A DNA stretch of 64,000 nucleotides from positions 1 to 64,000 of the forward strand of contig NZ_BDBR01000030.1 of the NCBI RefSeq assembly GCF_001613085.1, in the 5' to 3' direction. The stretch comes from Nocardia salmonicida NBRC 13393 (lineage in GTDB: Bacteria > Actinomycetota > Actinomycetes > Mycobacteriales > Mycobacteriaceae). This document shows positions 1 to 7,673 of the stretch, piece after piece. A program made the translations under genes and the position numbers. The notes beneath the pieces are model-generated. The model was not told the origin of the DNA and made no database searches. It saw only the letters and a program-made list of their open reading frames with translations. How positions within the stretch are numbered: the stretch's first letter is position 1; every line of letters begins with the position of its first letter.

Positions 1-1490
1 GTTTCGGTGGCGTCGGCCCATTCGGTGGGGGCGATGTTCCCGCGGATTTGGCGTTCCACTTCGGCCCGGAGGTTGAACTCGCGCCAGGTCGCGCGCTTGT
101 CCGACACTGCCGCTAACACTTGGTCGGCGAGGTGGGTGATGAACGCGTGATCCGGTGCCGGACGCTGCACGCGCGCAACACCTACGACGCGGGCTTCGAT
201 GTTGTCCACCACGTCGATCCCACCGAGCAGTGCGGCGGCCTCGGCGCGCCAGTTGGCGTGTTGTTCGGCGCGGGAGGCGGGGGCGTGTTTGCGTGGGCGG
301 GTTTCCAGGGTCGCGCGTTGGCCGAGGTCGTGGACTTCGCTGGGGGTCGGTTCGCGCCCGAAGGTCGTGTGAAACGCGGCGGTCAGGGTGTCGAGCCGGT
401 CAGTGATCACAGCGGTACGCCGGGACCAATGGTGGATCAACGGCAGTGGGAAGCCGACGATTTCCCGGACTCGGACCTGGTCGGGGGTGCGATCGGTGCG
501 GGTTTCGAACTGCACTTCGAGAGCGGTTTCTAGGTGGTGTTCGAGGCGGGTGTCATAGATTTCTGACACCGTGACCACCGCCTCGTGAATCACGGTGCCG
601 TTGACGGTGCGCCACTTCCCATCCTCGGTTAGCACCCGGTTAGCGACCAGAACATGGGTGTGCAGGTCCGGGTCACCCGCGCGGGATTCGCGGTGATCGA
701 ACGTCGCGGCGATCGCGCCTTGCACGTCGACGTGCCGAATTCCGTTGCGACCCAACCGGGTGAATAGCGCGTTGTGCTCCAACCACGACAGTGCGTCGGT
801 GATCGCGGCACGGTGCGCGGTCTCGATCGTGCGCGCCAACTCCGGTGCCGCGATCGCCCACAGTCCCGACACTGACTTGACGGGGCTGAACGTGAAGTCG
901 AAACCGGCGACCGCTGTGCGGTCCGGGCGCGAGTTCTTCGCGACCCACCCGGACAGTTCGCGCGCGTCCAACGGGGCACGCTCGTACTCGGCGGTGAACA
1001 TTTCGGTCGCGACTTCGGTGCGGATCTGCGCGCGGATCTGGTCGGGAATGTGGGCGGTGACGCACTCGTCCTGGCTGGTGTTGTAGTCGCGGTATGCCTG
1101 CGCGGTGGCGGCGGGGAACCCCGATGTAGTCGAATAGACGGCGAACTTGTTGCCGAGTTTGGTTGCTTTGTCGGCCAATCGGGCTGCGTGAGCGGGCCGC
1201 ACACCCGCGTTGAGGTGGTGGGCGTAGACGCGTTCGCGGACCTGGTCGGCGTTCGGGTGCATCCCCGCACCGAACAAGAACTTCATCTGTTCTTCGGTGA
1301 CTTCCGCGCCGGGGCTGATCTCGAGGTCGGAAAGTCCGCTGCCGTGCCAGGTTCCGGGGGCTTCGCCGTGCTCGTTGTAGTACTCCGACAGCGAGGCGCG
1401 CCCGCGCGCTGTGGTGTCGTTGGCGGCGGTGTTGCGCAGGTAGTACTCGTAGCCGTTGCCTGCGGCGACCTTGTGCATGGTCGCGACCAT
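1..1490 (-). CDS. MobF-family conjugative relaxase (TrwC/TraA-like), C-terminus beyond window
   Basis: The frame is open from 1490 to the window edge (about 496 residues visible) and has no stop. It begins with a conserved N-terminus carrying the tyrosine-rich motif GNGYEYYLRN and continues to the metal-binding triad: His266, His277 and His279 in D-P-D-L-H-T-H. This matches TrwC-type relaxases, which nick one strand at oriT and pilot DNA in conjugation. In this family a helicase domain usually follows, and it would lie left of the window. Two in-frame ATGs (1490, 1478) are possible starts. GGAGG at 1492-1496 lies 1 nt before the first and 13 nt before the second, so the start is uncertain. 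It is the defining gene of the mobile element at the left end. Confidence 0.9.
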   Translation of the reverse strand, partial: MVATMHKVAAGNGYEYYLRNTAANDTTARGRASLSEYYNEHGEAPGTWHGSGLSDLEISPGAEVTEEQMKFLFGAGMHPNADQVRERVYAHHLNAGVRPAHAARLADKATKLGNKFAVYSTTSGFPAATAQAYRDYNTSQDECVTAHIPDQIRAQIRTEVATEMFTAEYERAPLDARELSGWVAKNSRPDRTAVAGFDFTFSPVKSVSGLWAIAAPELARTIETAHRAAITDALSWLEHNALFTRLGRNGIRHVDVQGAIAATFDHRESRAGDPDLHTHVLVANRVLTEDGKWRTVNGTVIHEAVVTVSEIYDTRLEHHLETALEVQFETRTDRTPDQVRVREIVGFPLPLIHHWSRRTAVITDRLDTLTAAFHTTFGREPTPSEVHDLGQRATLETRPRKHAPASRAEQHANWRAEAAALLGGIDVVDNIEARVVGVARVQRPAPDHAFITHLADQVLAAVSDKRATWREFNLRAEVERQIRGNIAPTEWADATE

Positions 1491-1922
1491 GCCTCCATGA
1501 GACACCCAAAACGCCCGATTTCCGGCGGCCTACCCTGTGAATCTTTGGAGGGGAACACATTTCCCCTGGTCGTTACCAACCCGTTACCCTCAGATGAAAG
1601 ATGTCTGGATGTGAAGGAGGGAGAAATAGGGGTAGGGGGTATCTGGGAATAGGGGTGAGTTTAGTTGTGGGGGTGAGGCATTGATGGAGTGGGGTGAGAT
1701 GTTTTGCGGGGGTATGGGTGTGACTGGGATGTGTTGGGTACCGGTGGGATGGGGCCGGTAGGGGCTGAGGTGATGAATCCGGCGCGCCGGTGGGACCGCG
1801 CGCCGCGCAGCGGGTCTGTCTCGCGCGCCGGACACGACACGCGGGCCGGGGCACTGTTGATCAACTGGCACACTTGGAATGGGAAGAGCCGCTGATCGGG
1901 GCAATCGATAAAGGAAATCGAA
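1491..1922. other. Non-coding G-tract-rich region beside the relaxase, candidate oriT region
   Basis: I find no convincing gene here. From about 1610 to 1770 the + strand has repeated runs of three to five G separated by T/A-rich bases, so the strand is strongly asymmetric. A GC-rich segment with cgcgcgcc repeats follows at about 1785-1840, then TTGATCAA near 1857. oriT commonly lies upstream of a relaxase gene, so this is the best place to look, but I could not identify a nic site by eye. Confidence 0.4.
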
Positions 1923-2189
1923 ATGTCCCACAACAGAAAAGATCGACCGCGCACCGCTGAGTTCGGTGACGCACAGTTACGCCATGACGCGCAGCCACAG
2001 CAGGCAAGCGCGCCCGACCAGCCACCGCCGCGCACTGCGTTCGAAGACTGGATTGCCTACTGGCAGCCGATCACTCGGGAGTGGCCGCCATTGGATGCCG
2101 AAGGGATCGCGGCCGTTGCTGCGATCGTGGCCCGCATCGACCGACGCCGTGCCGATACCGCTGACGATGACGACAGTCGAAATGGCTAG
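1923..2189 (+). CDS. Small acidic/polar hypothetical protein of the mobile element
   Basis: Eighty-eight residues, starting at ATG 1923 with an AAGGAAA-like ribosome binding site about 6 nt upstream. The N-terminal 35 residues are polar and Pro/Gln-rich. Residues 38-75 form the conserved-looking part, with Trp43, Trp47 and Trp54 followed by an Ala-rich helix and an Arg cluster. The tail is acidic (DADDDD-like). No enzymatic motif is visible. It is transcribed divergently from the relaxase, so it may be an accessory protein of the element, such as a relaxosome or copy-control factor, but this is inference from position only. Confidence 0.6.
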   Translation: MSHNRKDRPRTAEFGDAQLRHDAQPQQASAPDQPPPRTAFEDWIAYWQPITREWPPLDAEGIAAVAAIVARIDRRRADTADDDDSRNG

Positions 2190-2310
2190 GGCACGCCGTC
2201 TATCGGTTGAATTTGTCATCGGGCGGCGACGGTGAGTTCGCTGGTCTCGGCGAAATCTGACGCCACTTACGGGCGTGTCTCGCGGACTAGGGCGTGTCGA
2301 CTGAACATCC

Positions 2311-2349
2311 GCTCATGCCGATGAGCGAGCGTCTGCTCCGGAAGCAGAC
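2311..2349. repeat. Two adjacent small hairpins
   Basis: GCTCAT/ATGAGC (2311-2316, 2321-2326) and GTCTGCT/AGCAGAC (2331-2337, 2343-2349) form two perfect short stems in tandem. They lie beyond the 3' end of the minus-strand peptide gene at 2435-2524. They may terminate that transcript or belong to the element's transfer structures. Nothing else coding is evident at 2190-2434. Confidence 0.4.
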
Positions 2350-2434
2350 TCGGGTCGATTTTCGTGGTGTTCGATCGGTCGTGGCCGTCCGGCGACCTCA
2401 GCGTTCGGTCTGGCTGTGTCCGCCGATGTTCGGC

Positions 2435-2524
2435 TCAGTTTGCGGGACTTGTGTAGGTCAGGCAGGCGATCGCGGGGTTGGGGCGGAACTCGTACTGGTA
2501 GATGCGGGCTGCGGTGGTAGTCAT
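2435..2524 (-). CDS. Possible 29-residue peptide gene
   Basis: ATG at 2524, preceded by GAGAGGAA about 7 nt upstream, opens a 29-codon frame ending in TGA at 2435. The peptide is rich in Tyr and Thr (start MTTTAARIYQYEF, end LTYTSPAN) with one Cys and two Pro-rich turns. A short GCCGA/TCGGC hairpin follows the stop. The good ribosome binding site and the non-random composition support translation. It is too short for family assignment. It could be a leader peptide, a bacteriocin-like precursor or chance. Confidence 0.4.
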   Translation of the reverse strand: MTTTAARIYQYEFRPNPAIACLTYTSPAN

Positions 2525-2871
2525 GATCGGTTCCTCTCCGGTCGGTCTGGTCTGGCGGAGGGTGTCTCGATCACGGGTCCGGCGGGTTCCAGGGTGGATG
2601 AATGTCCATCGCTTGTGACGGGCAGCGCCCTGAGTTCCTGCCGGAGTTGTGATAGCCCTCGATTTCGTCAGACCTGGCCGACCAGAGAGGAACCGTGACC
2701 GGTGCTGATCTCGCTACTGGTGCGTCAGCTGCCCGGAGGTCTTGGCGGGCACAGCGTTCGGAGTCGAGGGACTGGAGCCGCGGCCAGGCCGGGTTTTGGT
2801 TGATGCGGAACTGGGGGATGCCCGAGGCTCGCGACAGTGCTGTGTCACCCCAATCGTCTAGGTTTGCCGCC
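2525..2871. other. Non-coding stretch between the peptide gene and the 2872 gene
   Basis: A long in-frame extension of the downstream gene to GTG 2695 exists and even has GAGAGGAACC before it. However, its codon usage (AGG, TCA, CAA, low third-position GC) differs sharply from the gene after 2872, so I treat it as non-coding. I see no other gene here. It must contain the promoters of the flanking divergent genes. Confidence 0.45.
2859..2864 (+). promoter_or_regulatory. -10 box of a leaderless promoter
   Basis: TAGGTT ends exactly 7 nt before ATG 2872. In actinobacteria this spacing places the transcription start on the A of the start codon. No ribosome binding site precedes the ATG, which is consistent with leaderless translation. 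Confidence 0.55.
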
Positions 2872-3342
2872 ATGGATGAGCAACACCGTTGGAGCGAACA
2901 CGCCTTGCTGGCATCGCGCGCGTATGAGGCGGCGGAGCAGGCGCTGCGGACGGCGGAGCACACGTTTGCGGCGGCGATTGGTGCGGCATGGCCAGACCTG
3001 GATCCGGATCATGTGATTGCGGTGTGGAAGGAGCTGCGGAGGTCGGCGCAGCACACGAATGTTGGGCAGGCCGCATTCCTCGCAGGGTTGGATCGGCGGG
3101 TGACCGCGGACCAGGCGGGGGAGGTGTTGCAGGCGGTGTGGGCAGCGTTTCCGGGCTACACGTTTCATGACGCGCAGCGCGCGCCGGGTGTTGTCGTGGA
3201 TACGAGGCATCCGGGGACCTGGTTGTTGCACTGGCTGGATGGCCCGGATGGGTGGGCCGCATCGTTTGTTGATCGCGGGCAGCCGGTGCCGGGTGTGACC
3301 GTGCGGGCGACGCGAGACGGCCTGCTTATCTCTCCCGAGTAG
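2872..3342 (+). CDS. Hypothetical protein of the mobile element
   Basis: One hundred fifty-six residues beginning MDEQHRWSEH. Residues 1-35 are an Ala/Glu-rich helix typical of a short coiled coil. Residues 40-95 contain an acidic patch and a basic helix, and residues 100-156 look like a small beta-rich domain (WLLHWLDGPDGWAASFVDRG). I do not recognise the family. The start at 2872 is chosen because third-position GC rises abruptly there and a leaderless -10 box fits. The gene sits between the relaxase module and the integrase, so it is probably cargo or an element-maintenance gene. Confidence 0.6.
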   Translation: MDEQHRWSEHALLASRAYEAAEQALRTAEHTFAAAIGAAWPDLDPDHVIAVWKELRRSAQHTNVGQAAFLAGLDRRVTADQAGEVLQAVWAAFPGYTFHDAQRAPGVVVDTRHPGTWLLHWLDGPDGWAASFVDRGQPVPGVTVRATRDGLLISPE

Positions 3343-3826
3343 TGGAGAAAGCCTCTGCACTTGACTGTCCGGGTGGCCGAGGGTGAGCGAAGTGGATGAG
3401 TGCGGGGTTCGGCCGTACGGGCCGTTGCCGTCGCGCCGACGCTCCGGTTGGGCGGAGCGCAGCGGAACCCCATTGCCGTGGTGCGTTCGTAGCGCGGCGG
3501 CGGCCCGTCGGGCCGGCTACCGCTCTTGATCTGTAGGGTGCAACTCGGCAACAGCCAGCCGCATATCCGGTAATGGCACCCCTTTAGGTCAAGACCCCGC
3601 TAGGGGTTTCGGGGTTAGCCTGTTGAGTGGGTCCGGGTTGTGCAGCAGTCCCCACGCAAATGCCGCAAAGCGCGCGGCGCACGGCCTTTGAGGCTCGGCC
3701 CGACGCACGCTTCTGCCGAGAGCGCGCATCGCGGCCAGTCGGCTGTCGGAGAATCGGCGCACCGCCGTCGCTGACGACAGCGGCGACGGCCGTGACGGCT
3801 TGCCGATCGGCGCGGGTCCTGATTCC
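3343..3826. other. Non-coding region with terminator-like hairpins between convergent genes
   Basis: No gene is evident. The stretch holds a tight hairpin CGGCCCG/CGGGCCG (3501-3507, 3509-3515). It also holds a terminator-like stem ACCCC/GGGGT (3594-3598, 3603-3607) followed by TTTC, which could end transcription from either convergent neighbour. Confidence 0.4.
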
Positions 3827-5296
3827 TCAGGCGGTGATTGGATCTACCACGATACGGTCTCGGTCGAACTTCGGGCCGCGCTTGGTGGCGGGCATGACGC
3901 GAACTCGGCGGCCTCGTAACGCGCGTTTGATCATCACCCGCTTTTCGGTGGTGTTCGCGTCTTCCCACCGCTGGGTCCATTCCTGTACCGACTCCGCGTG
4001 TGCACGGCTGCGGGAAGGTTCGTCGAACTGGGGTGCGACGTCCAGTTCTGCCAACTGCTGACGTAGCCCGGCGATACGCCGGTCCAACGGCGCGGTTGCC
4101 TTGTCGTAGCGCGCCAAGGTGATTTCCCCGCGCCCCAACCGGCCGGACAGTTCCTCGGCCAGTTCCTCACACTCGGCTAGGTTCTCGGCCACCGGTCGGC
4201 GCGCATCCTGGGCTGCTGTCGCAGCAGCGGCCACGGCTTCGCTGTGGGCTGGATCGGACAGGATCGATACCACCAGCGCGCCGATGGCGGTATCGAGTTG
4301 GCGCATGTCCACCGAAACCTTGCTGCATCCGCCACCGGTGAGGCGTTTCTGGCACCAGTACCGCCGCCGCGCCGACCCATCGGCATATGGATTGCGGTCT
4401 TTTTGCGGGCGACCTGTCAACCCCCGACCACACCCGCCACAAGCGACCGCACCCGAGCACACATAGACCTCGCTGGTGGGCCGTCCTCGCCCCTGGGAGT
4501 TGAACAGCCCGGTCAGTTGGTCCCACTCGGCTTCGCTGATCAGCGGTGTTCCCGCCATCCTCGCCACGATTTCGCCGTCATAGACCACGTGACCGGCGTT
4601 GCGCGGGTTCGACACAACCCGTTTGAGATTTTCCCCGGACCATGTCGCACCGGCAGAGGTAGTGATTCCACGGTTGTTCAGATCGATCGCGATCGGGCGG
4701 CATTTCTCCCCGGCCAACAGACGCGCAGCCACTTCCCGCAACACGGGGGCTTCGGTTTCGTGCGGTGTGATCCCGTCGATGAGGAACCCGAACGGACGAT
4801 GAGTATGGTTGGACTCTCCGCGCGCAGCTTTCAACCGCTTGCCGCGCTTCACGCGAGTCGACAGGCGGTCTGATTCGTAGGCGGCAGCGGTGAGCTGGTC
4901 ACGAAAAGACTTACGCCCGTTCGCAGTCGACAAATCGTATTCGCCTTCACTGTCCAACACCGTAAGTCCGCGTTCGGCGGCCAGGATCAACCGTTCGCCC
5001 TCGATCGGTCGGCGGGAGAACCGCGCCATATCGAAGACGACCACGCCGCCGGTCGTCCCGGACTCGAGGCGTTCCATCAACCGTTCCCACTCACGACGGC
5101 GTACGCGCGGGTTCCACGCCGACCGGCCGGAATCGATGTGGACTTGCCCGACCTGGCCACCGTGGTCGGCAACGCGCGCCGTGCAGTCTTCGACCTGCCC
5201 GGTGGTCGACCGTTGGCGCTCGTCGCCGAGTCGAGATACGCGCGCGTAGATGTCGAGAGTTGTGCTACCGGCAGTGACTTGGTTGTTTGGCATCAT
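3827..5296 (-). CDS. Large serine recombinase (site-specific integrase)
   Basis: Four hundred eighty-nine residues. The resolvase-type catalytic domain occupies about residues 14-155, with the nucleophile Ser21 in Y-A-R-V-S and the conserved Arg-rich catalytic helix (DMARFSRR, 89-96). A recombinase domain follows at about 165-260, then a zinc ribbon with Cys280, Cys286, Cys289, Cys315 and Cys324 and a coiled-coil segment at about 365-425. These are the parts of a large serine integrase, which joins attP and attB without high sequence homology. ATG 5296 has GGGAG about 5 nt upstream; ATG 5293 is an alternative. The gene abuts the element boundary at about 5325-5340, as expected for an integrase next to its att site. 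Confidence 0.95.
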   Translation of the reverse strand: MMPNNQVTAGSTTLDIYARVSRLGDERQRSTTGQVEDCTARVADHGGQVGQVHIDSGRSAWNPRVRRREWERLMERLESGTTGGVVVFDMARFSRRPIEGERLILAAERGLTVLDSEGEYDLSTANGRKSFRDQLTAAAYESDRLSTRVKRGKRLKAARGESNHTHRPFGFLIDGITPHETEAPVLREVAARLLAGEKCRPIAIDLNNRGITTSAGATWSGENLKRVVSNPRNAGHVVYDGEIVARMAGTPLISEAEWDQLTGLFNSQGRGRPTSEVYVCSGAVACGGCGRGLTGRPQKDRNPYADGSARRRYWCQKRLTGGGCSKVSVDMRQLDTAIGALVVSILSDPAHSEAVAAAATAAQDARRPVAENLAECEELAEELSGRLGRGEITLARYDKATAPLDRRIAGLRQQLAELDVAPQFDEPSRSRAHAESVQEWTQRWEDANTTEKRVMIKRALRGRRVRVMPATKRGPKFDRDRIVVDPITA

Positions 5297-5474
5297 GCTG
5301 CTCCCTTGGCAAAGGGGCCACTAAATCCATGCTAGCCCCGGCCAGCATGGCCACCTCCTCGCGCCGCAGTCCGGCGACTCGGCGCTGACCGCCACCGGCC
5401 ATCCCGAACTCTTCGGGGCTGACCTGCTGGCGTCGGGCCCGCAGGAACGCACCGAGACGATTGCCGGAATCCAT
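5265..5474 (-). pseudogene. XRE-family regulator truncated by the mobile element
   Basis: Residues 1-48 (MDSGNRLGAFLRARR, then RRVAGLRREEVAMLAGAS) match the N-terminal helix-turn-helix of the Streptomyces/Nocardia XRE regulators that normally continue with a D-Y-Y-x-R-L motif and a MmyB-like ligand-binding domain of some 200 more residues. Here the homology stops at Ser48, and the frame runs about 20 unrelated residues into the integrase gene before a stop at 5265. The break point at about 5325-5333 therefore marks the integration site. The lost 3' part should lie at the other end of the element. The gene is divergent from the SDR at 5576, a common regulator/target pair. Confidence 0.85.
5314..5339. 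other. Putative attachment site at the element/chromosome junction
   Basis: The break in XRE homology falls inside a short imperfect dyad with arms GGGGC (5314-5318) and GCCCC (5335-5339). Serine-integrase att sites are imperfect inverted repeats of 30-50 bp next to the integrase gene, so this position fits attL or attR. The crossover dinucleotide cannot be fixed from one junction. Confidence 0.55.
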
Positions 5475-5575
5475 GCTTCGAGGGTATGCCGACCCCGCGG
5501 TTGCTGGGTGGCCCTCCCACTACCAGGAAGTTTCCGACCTGGCACGCCCCGGGGACCGAGACGAACGTGGTGGCC

Positions 5576-6328
5576 ATGACAAATAACAACATCGAAGGCC
5601 GGGTCGCCGTCGTGACCGGAGCATCCAGTGGCATCGGCGCCGCGACCGCACGGCGGCTGGCGGCCGACGGCGTGAAGGTCGCGCTGCTCGGGCGGCGCAA
5701 GGAGCGGCTGGAGGAGCTCGCCCACAGTATCGGCGCGAACACGCTCGCGGTGACCGTCGACGTGAGCGCGCGGCAGTCGGTCCTCGACGCCGCGGCTGAG
5801 GTGCGGGCCGCGTTCGGTCCCGTCGATCTGGTCGTCGCGAACGCGGGCGTCATGCTCGGCGCGCCGTTCGAGCACGCCGAGATCGACGAGTGGGACCAGA
5901 TGGTGGGGACGAATATCAACGGATTGCTCTACACCGGAAGAGCTTTCATCGATGACCTACTCGCCGCCGCGGACGCCGGTCGGCGCGCTGACCTGGTGCT
6001 GGTCGGTTCCATCGGCGGCCACGTCGCGTTTCCGAACTACGGCGTCTACTGCGCGACCAAGGCGGCGGTGGCCCATCTGACCCGCACGTTGCGAACCGAG
6101 TTCGGCCCACGCGGAGTTCGGGTCAAGAACGTCGAACCCGGATTCGTGAGCACCGAACTCGGTGCCGGAATGCGCGACGACAACCGGCGCGCTGAGCTCG
6201 ATGCATGGCGGAACGACTTGGAAGTCCTTCTCCCCGAGGACATCGCCGACGCTGTCGCTTTCGCCGTCTCGGCGCCACGACGGGTGAATGTGGCCGAACT
6301 CGTCGTCGTCCCCACCGAGCAGGGATGA
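5576..6328 (+). CDS. SDR-family NAD(P)-dependent oxidoreductase
   Basis: Two hundred fifty residues, the classical SDR length. The cofactor motif TGASSGIG is near residue 15, NAG near residue 90, and the catalytic Tyr/Lys pair is in YCATK. The start at 5576 (MTNNNIEGRV) begins just before the Rossmann fold; a longer frame to 5486 has no family support. The gene is divergent from the broken XRE regulator, so its control may have been lost when the element inserted. The substrate is unknown; it resembles the YdfG/serine dehydrogenase-like group of classical SDRs. Confidence 0.85.
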   Translation: MTNNNIEGRVAVVTGASSGIGAATARRLAADGVKVALLGRRKERLEELAHSIGANTLAVTVDVSARQSVLDAAAEVRAAFGPVDLVVANAGVMLGAPFEHAEIDEWDQMVGTNINGLLYTGRAFIDDLLAAADAGRRADLVLVGSIGGHVAFPNYGVYCATKAAVAHLTRTLRTEFGPRGVRVKNVEPGFVSTELGAGMRDDNRRAELDAWRNDLEVLLPEDIADAVAFAVSAPRRVNVAELVVVPTEQG

Positions 6329-6350
6329 CCTGGACTCCGCTGGTGGAGGT

Positions 6351-7472
6351 TCACGGCTGATCGGGAGCCCCCTCCACCCGCCACCGCGTCAGCACCGCGC
6401 GCACGCAGGATGCGTCGGTGAGCGCGTCGACCGTGTCGGTGAGGGCGGATTCCCTGGCGCGGTGGGTGAGCACGATCAGGTGGGCGGCGTCGTTGTGGTG
6501 CTCCTGAAGGACCCGCTCGATGCTCACCCCGTGGTCGGCGAAGATCGAGGCGACCTGGGCCAGGGCGCCGGCATGGTCGGTGACGCGCAGGTTCAGGTAG
6601 TAGCGGGTCGGGGTGTCGCCGAGGGGGCTCACGGGGAGTTCGGCGTAGTAGGAGGCGCGGGGTGCTCGGCCGCCGTTGACGCGATTGCGCGCGGCGGTGA
6701 CCAGGTCGCCGAGCAGAGCTGACGCGGTGGCGGTCGGGGAGTCGCGGCCGGTGAACATCAGCCGTCCGGCGCTGTCGGCTTCGACGGTCACCGCGCTGAA
6801 CGGTGCGTCCACCTGGGCGAGCGGGTGGGCCTCCGGGAGCAGCGCGGGGTGCACGCGTACCGAAATGCTTTCCTTGCCACCGGCTTCGGGGCCGGGTCGC
6901 TCACTGATCCTGGTGCAGACGGTGAGTGCCCGCAGCCGCAGGGACAGCGCTGCCGCGGCGGCGAGGTCGTGCGGGTCGGCCGTGCCGAACTCCTCGAAAT
7001 GAACGTCGGTGACGTCCACGCGGGTGTGGAAGGCGAGCGTCGCCAGGATCGCCGCCTGCGCCACCGCGTTGGTCCCGTCGGTGGGGAAGACCGCGAGCAC
7101 CTGCCGCACCCGATCACCCGACAGCGATTGAGTCAGCGGCCGGACCACGGGGACGCCGCCGGTCACCGCCGCCTCGAAGAACAGATCGGCCCTGAATTCC
7201 TCAGCGGCCGAGGCCAACCGGGGCCCGTGCTCGGCGACCAGCGCCGTGTTCGCGGTGATCACCGACCGTCCCGCCCGCAGCGCGTCGAGCACGGCAGGCG
7301 CCGAGGCGACAGTCTCGGTCGCGTCGATGACGAGCTCGGCATCGGACATCGCACCGAGCACCAGTCGCGTTCCGGCCCGCTCGCTCAGATCGTCGACGGT
7401 GTCGCGAATGATCCGCACCGCCTCCGTGGCGAGTGGGCCGGTACCGAGAACAGCGATGTGCTGATGGGTCAT
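6351..7472 (-). CDS. Homoserine-dehydrogenase-like protein lacking the catalytic segment
   Basis: Three hundred seventy-three residues, whereas bacterial homoserine dehydrogenases have about 430-445. The N-terminal NADP motif (VLGTGPLATEA, 8-18), the middle FEAAVTGGVPV (99-109), the segment RVHPALLPEAHPLA and the C-terminal ACT domain (about 295-373) all align with the actinobacterial enzyme. Two things are missing. The conserved Lys of T-A-N-K is Thr76, and about 50 residues between 127 and 138, which should hold GIVNGTTNY and EADPTADVEGxDA with the catalytic Asp/Lys, are absent. Activity is therefore unlikely. It is divergent from an aspartokinase and could act as a threonine-sensing regulatory protein. 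The start is ATG 7472; the open frame continues upstream antisense to the aspartokinase and is not real there. Confidence 0.8.
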   Translation of the reverse strand: MTHQHIAVLGTGPLATEAVRIIRDTVDDLSERAGTRLVLGAMSDAELVIDATETVASAPAVLDALRAGRSVITANTALVAEHGPRLASAAEEFRADLFFEAAVTGGVPVVRPLTQSLSGDRVRQVLAVFPTDGTNAVAQAAILATLAFHTRVDVTDVHFEEFGTADPHDLAAAAALSLRLRALTVCTRISERPGPEAGGKESISVRVHPALLPEAHPLAQVDAPFSAVTVEADSAGRLMFTGRDSPTATASALLGDLVTAARNRVNGGRAPRASYYAELPVSPLGDTPTRYYLNLRVTDHAGALAQVASIFADHGVSIERVLQEHHNDAAHLIVLTHRARESALTDTVDALTDASCVRAVLTRWRVEGAPDQP

Positions 7473-7673
7473 AGGAATTCGCCTAACGCCGAGACTGCCG
7501 AACCGGGAGCCGACACAGCGCGCGCCACCCCCTGCCCGCCAGTATCGCGGCCGAAACCATTCGGCCGCAGCCATTTTCGTTTCCGAATTGGTACGACCGT
7601 GCCCGGATTGCCTGGATACTCGAAGGGTCACCCGCGGATCGCACGCGGGCGAGCAGGGGAGAGGACTTCGTAG

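Noticed and set aside
120..1270. Several frames on both strands within the relaxase gene
   Set aside because: They overlap a continuous frame with clear relaxase motifs and have no motifs of their own.
1590..1931. Minus-strand frame in the G-tract region
   Set aside because: Its Pro-rich translation is a product of the G runs on the other strand; no ribosome binding site or family.
2294..2698. Plus-strand frame of 134 codons
   Set aside because: Antisense to the peptide gene with Arg/Gly/Val/Cys mixture typical of non-coding DNA, and no good start.
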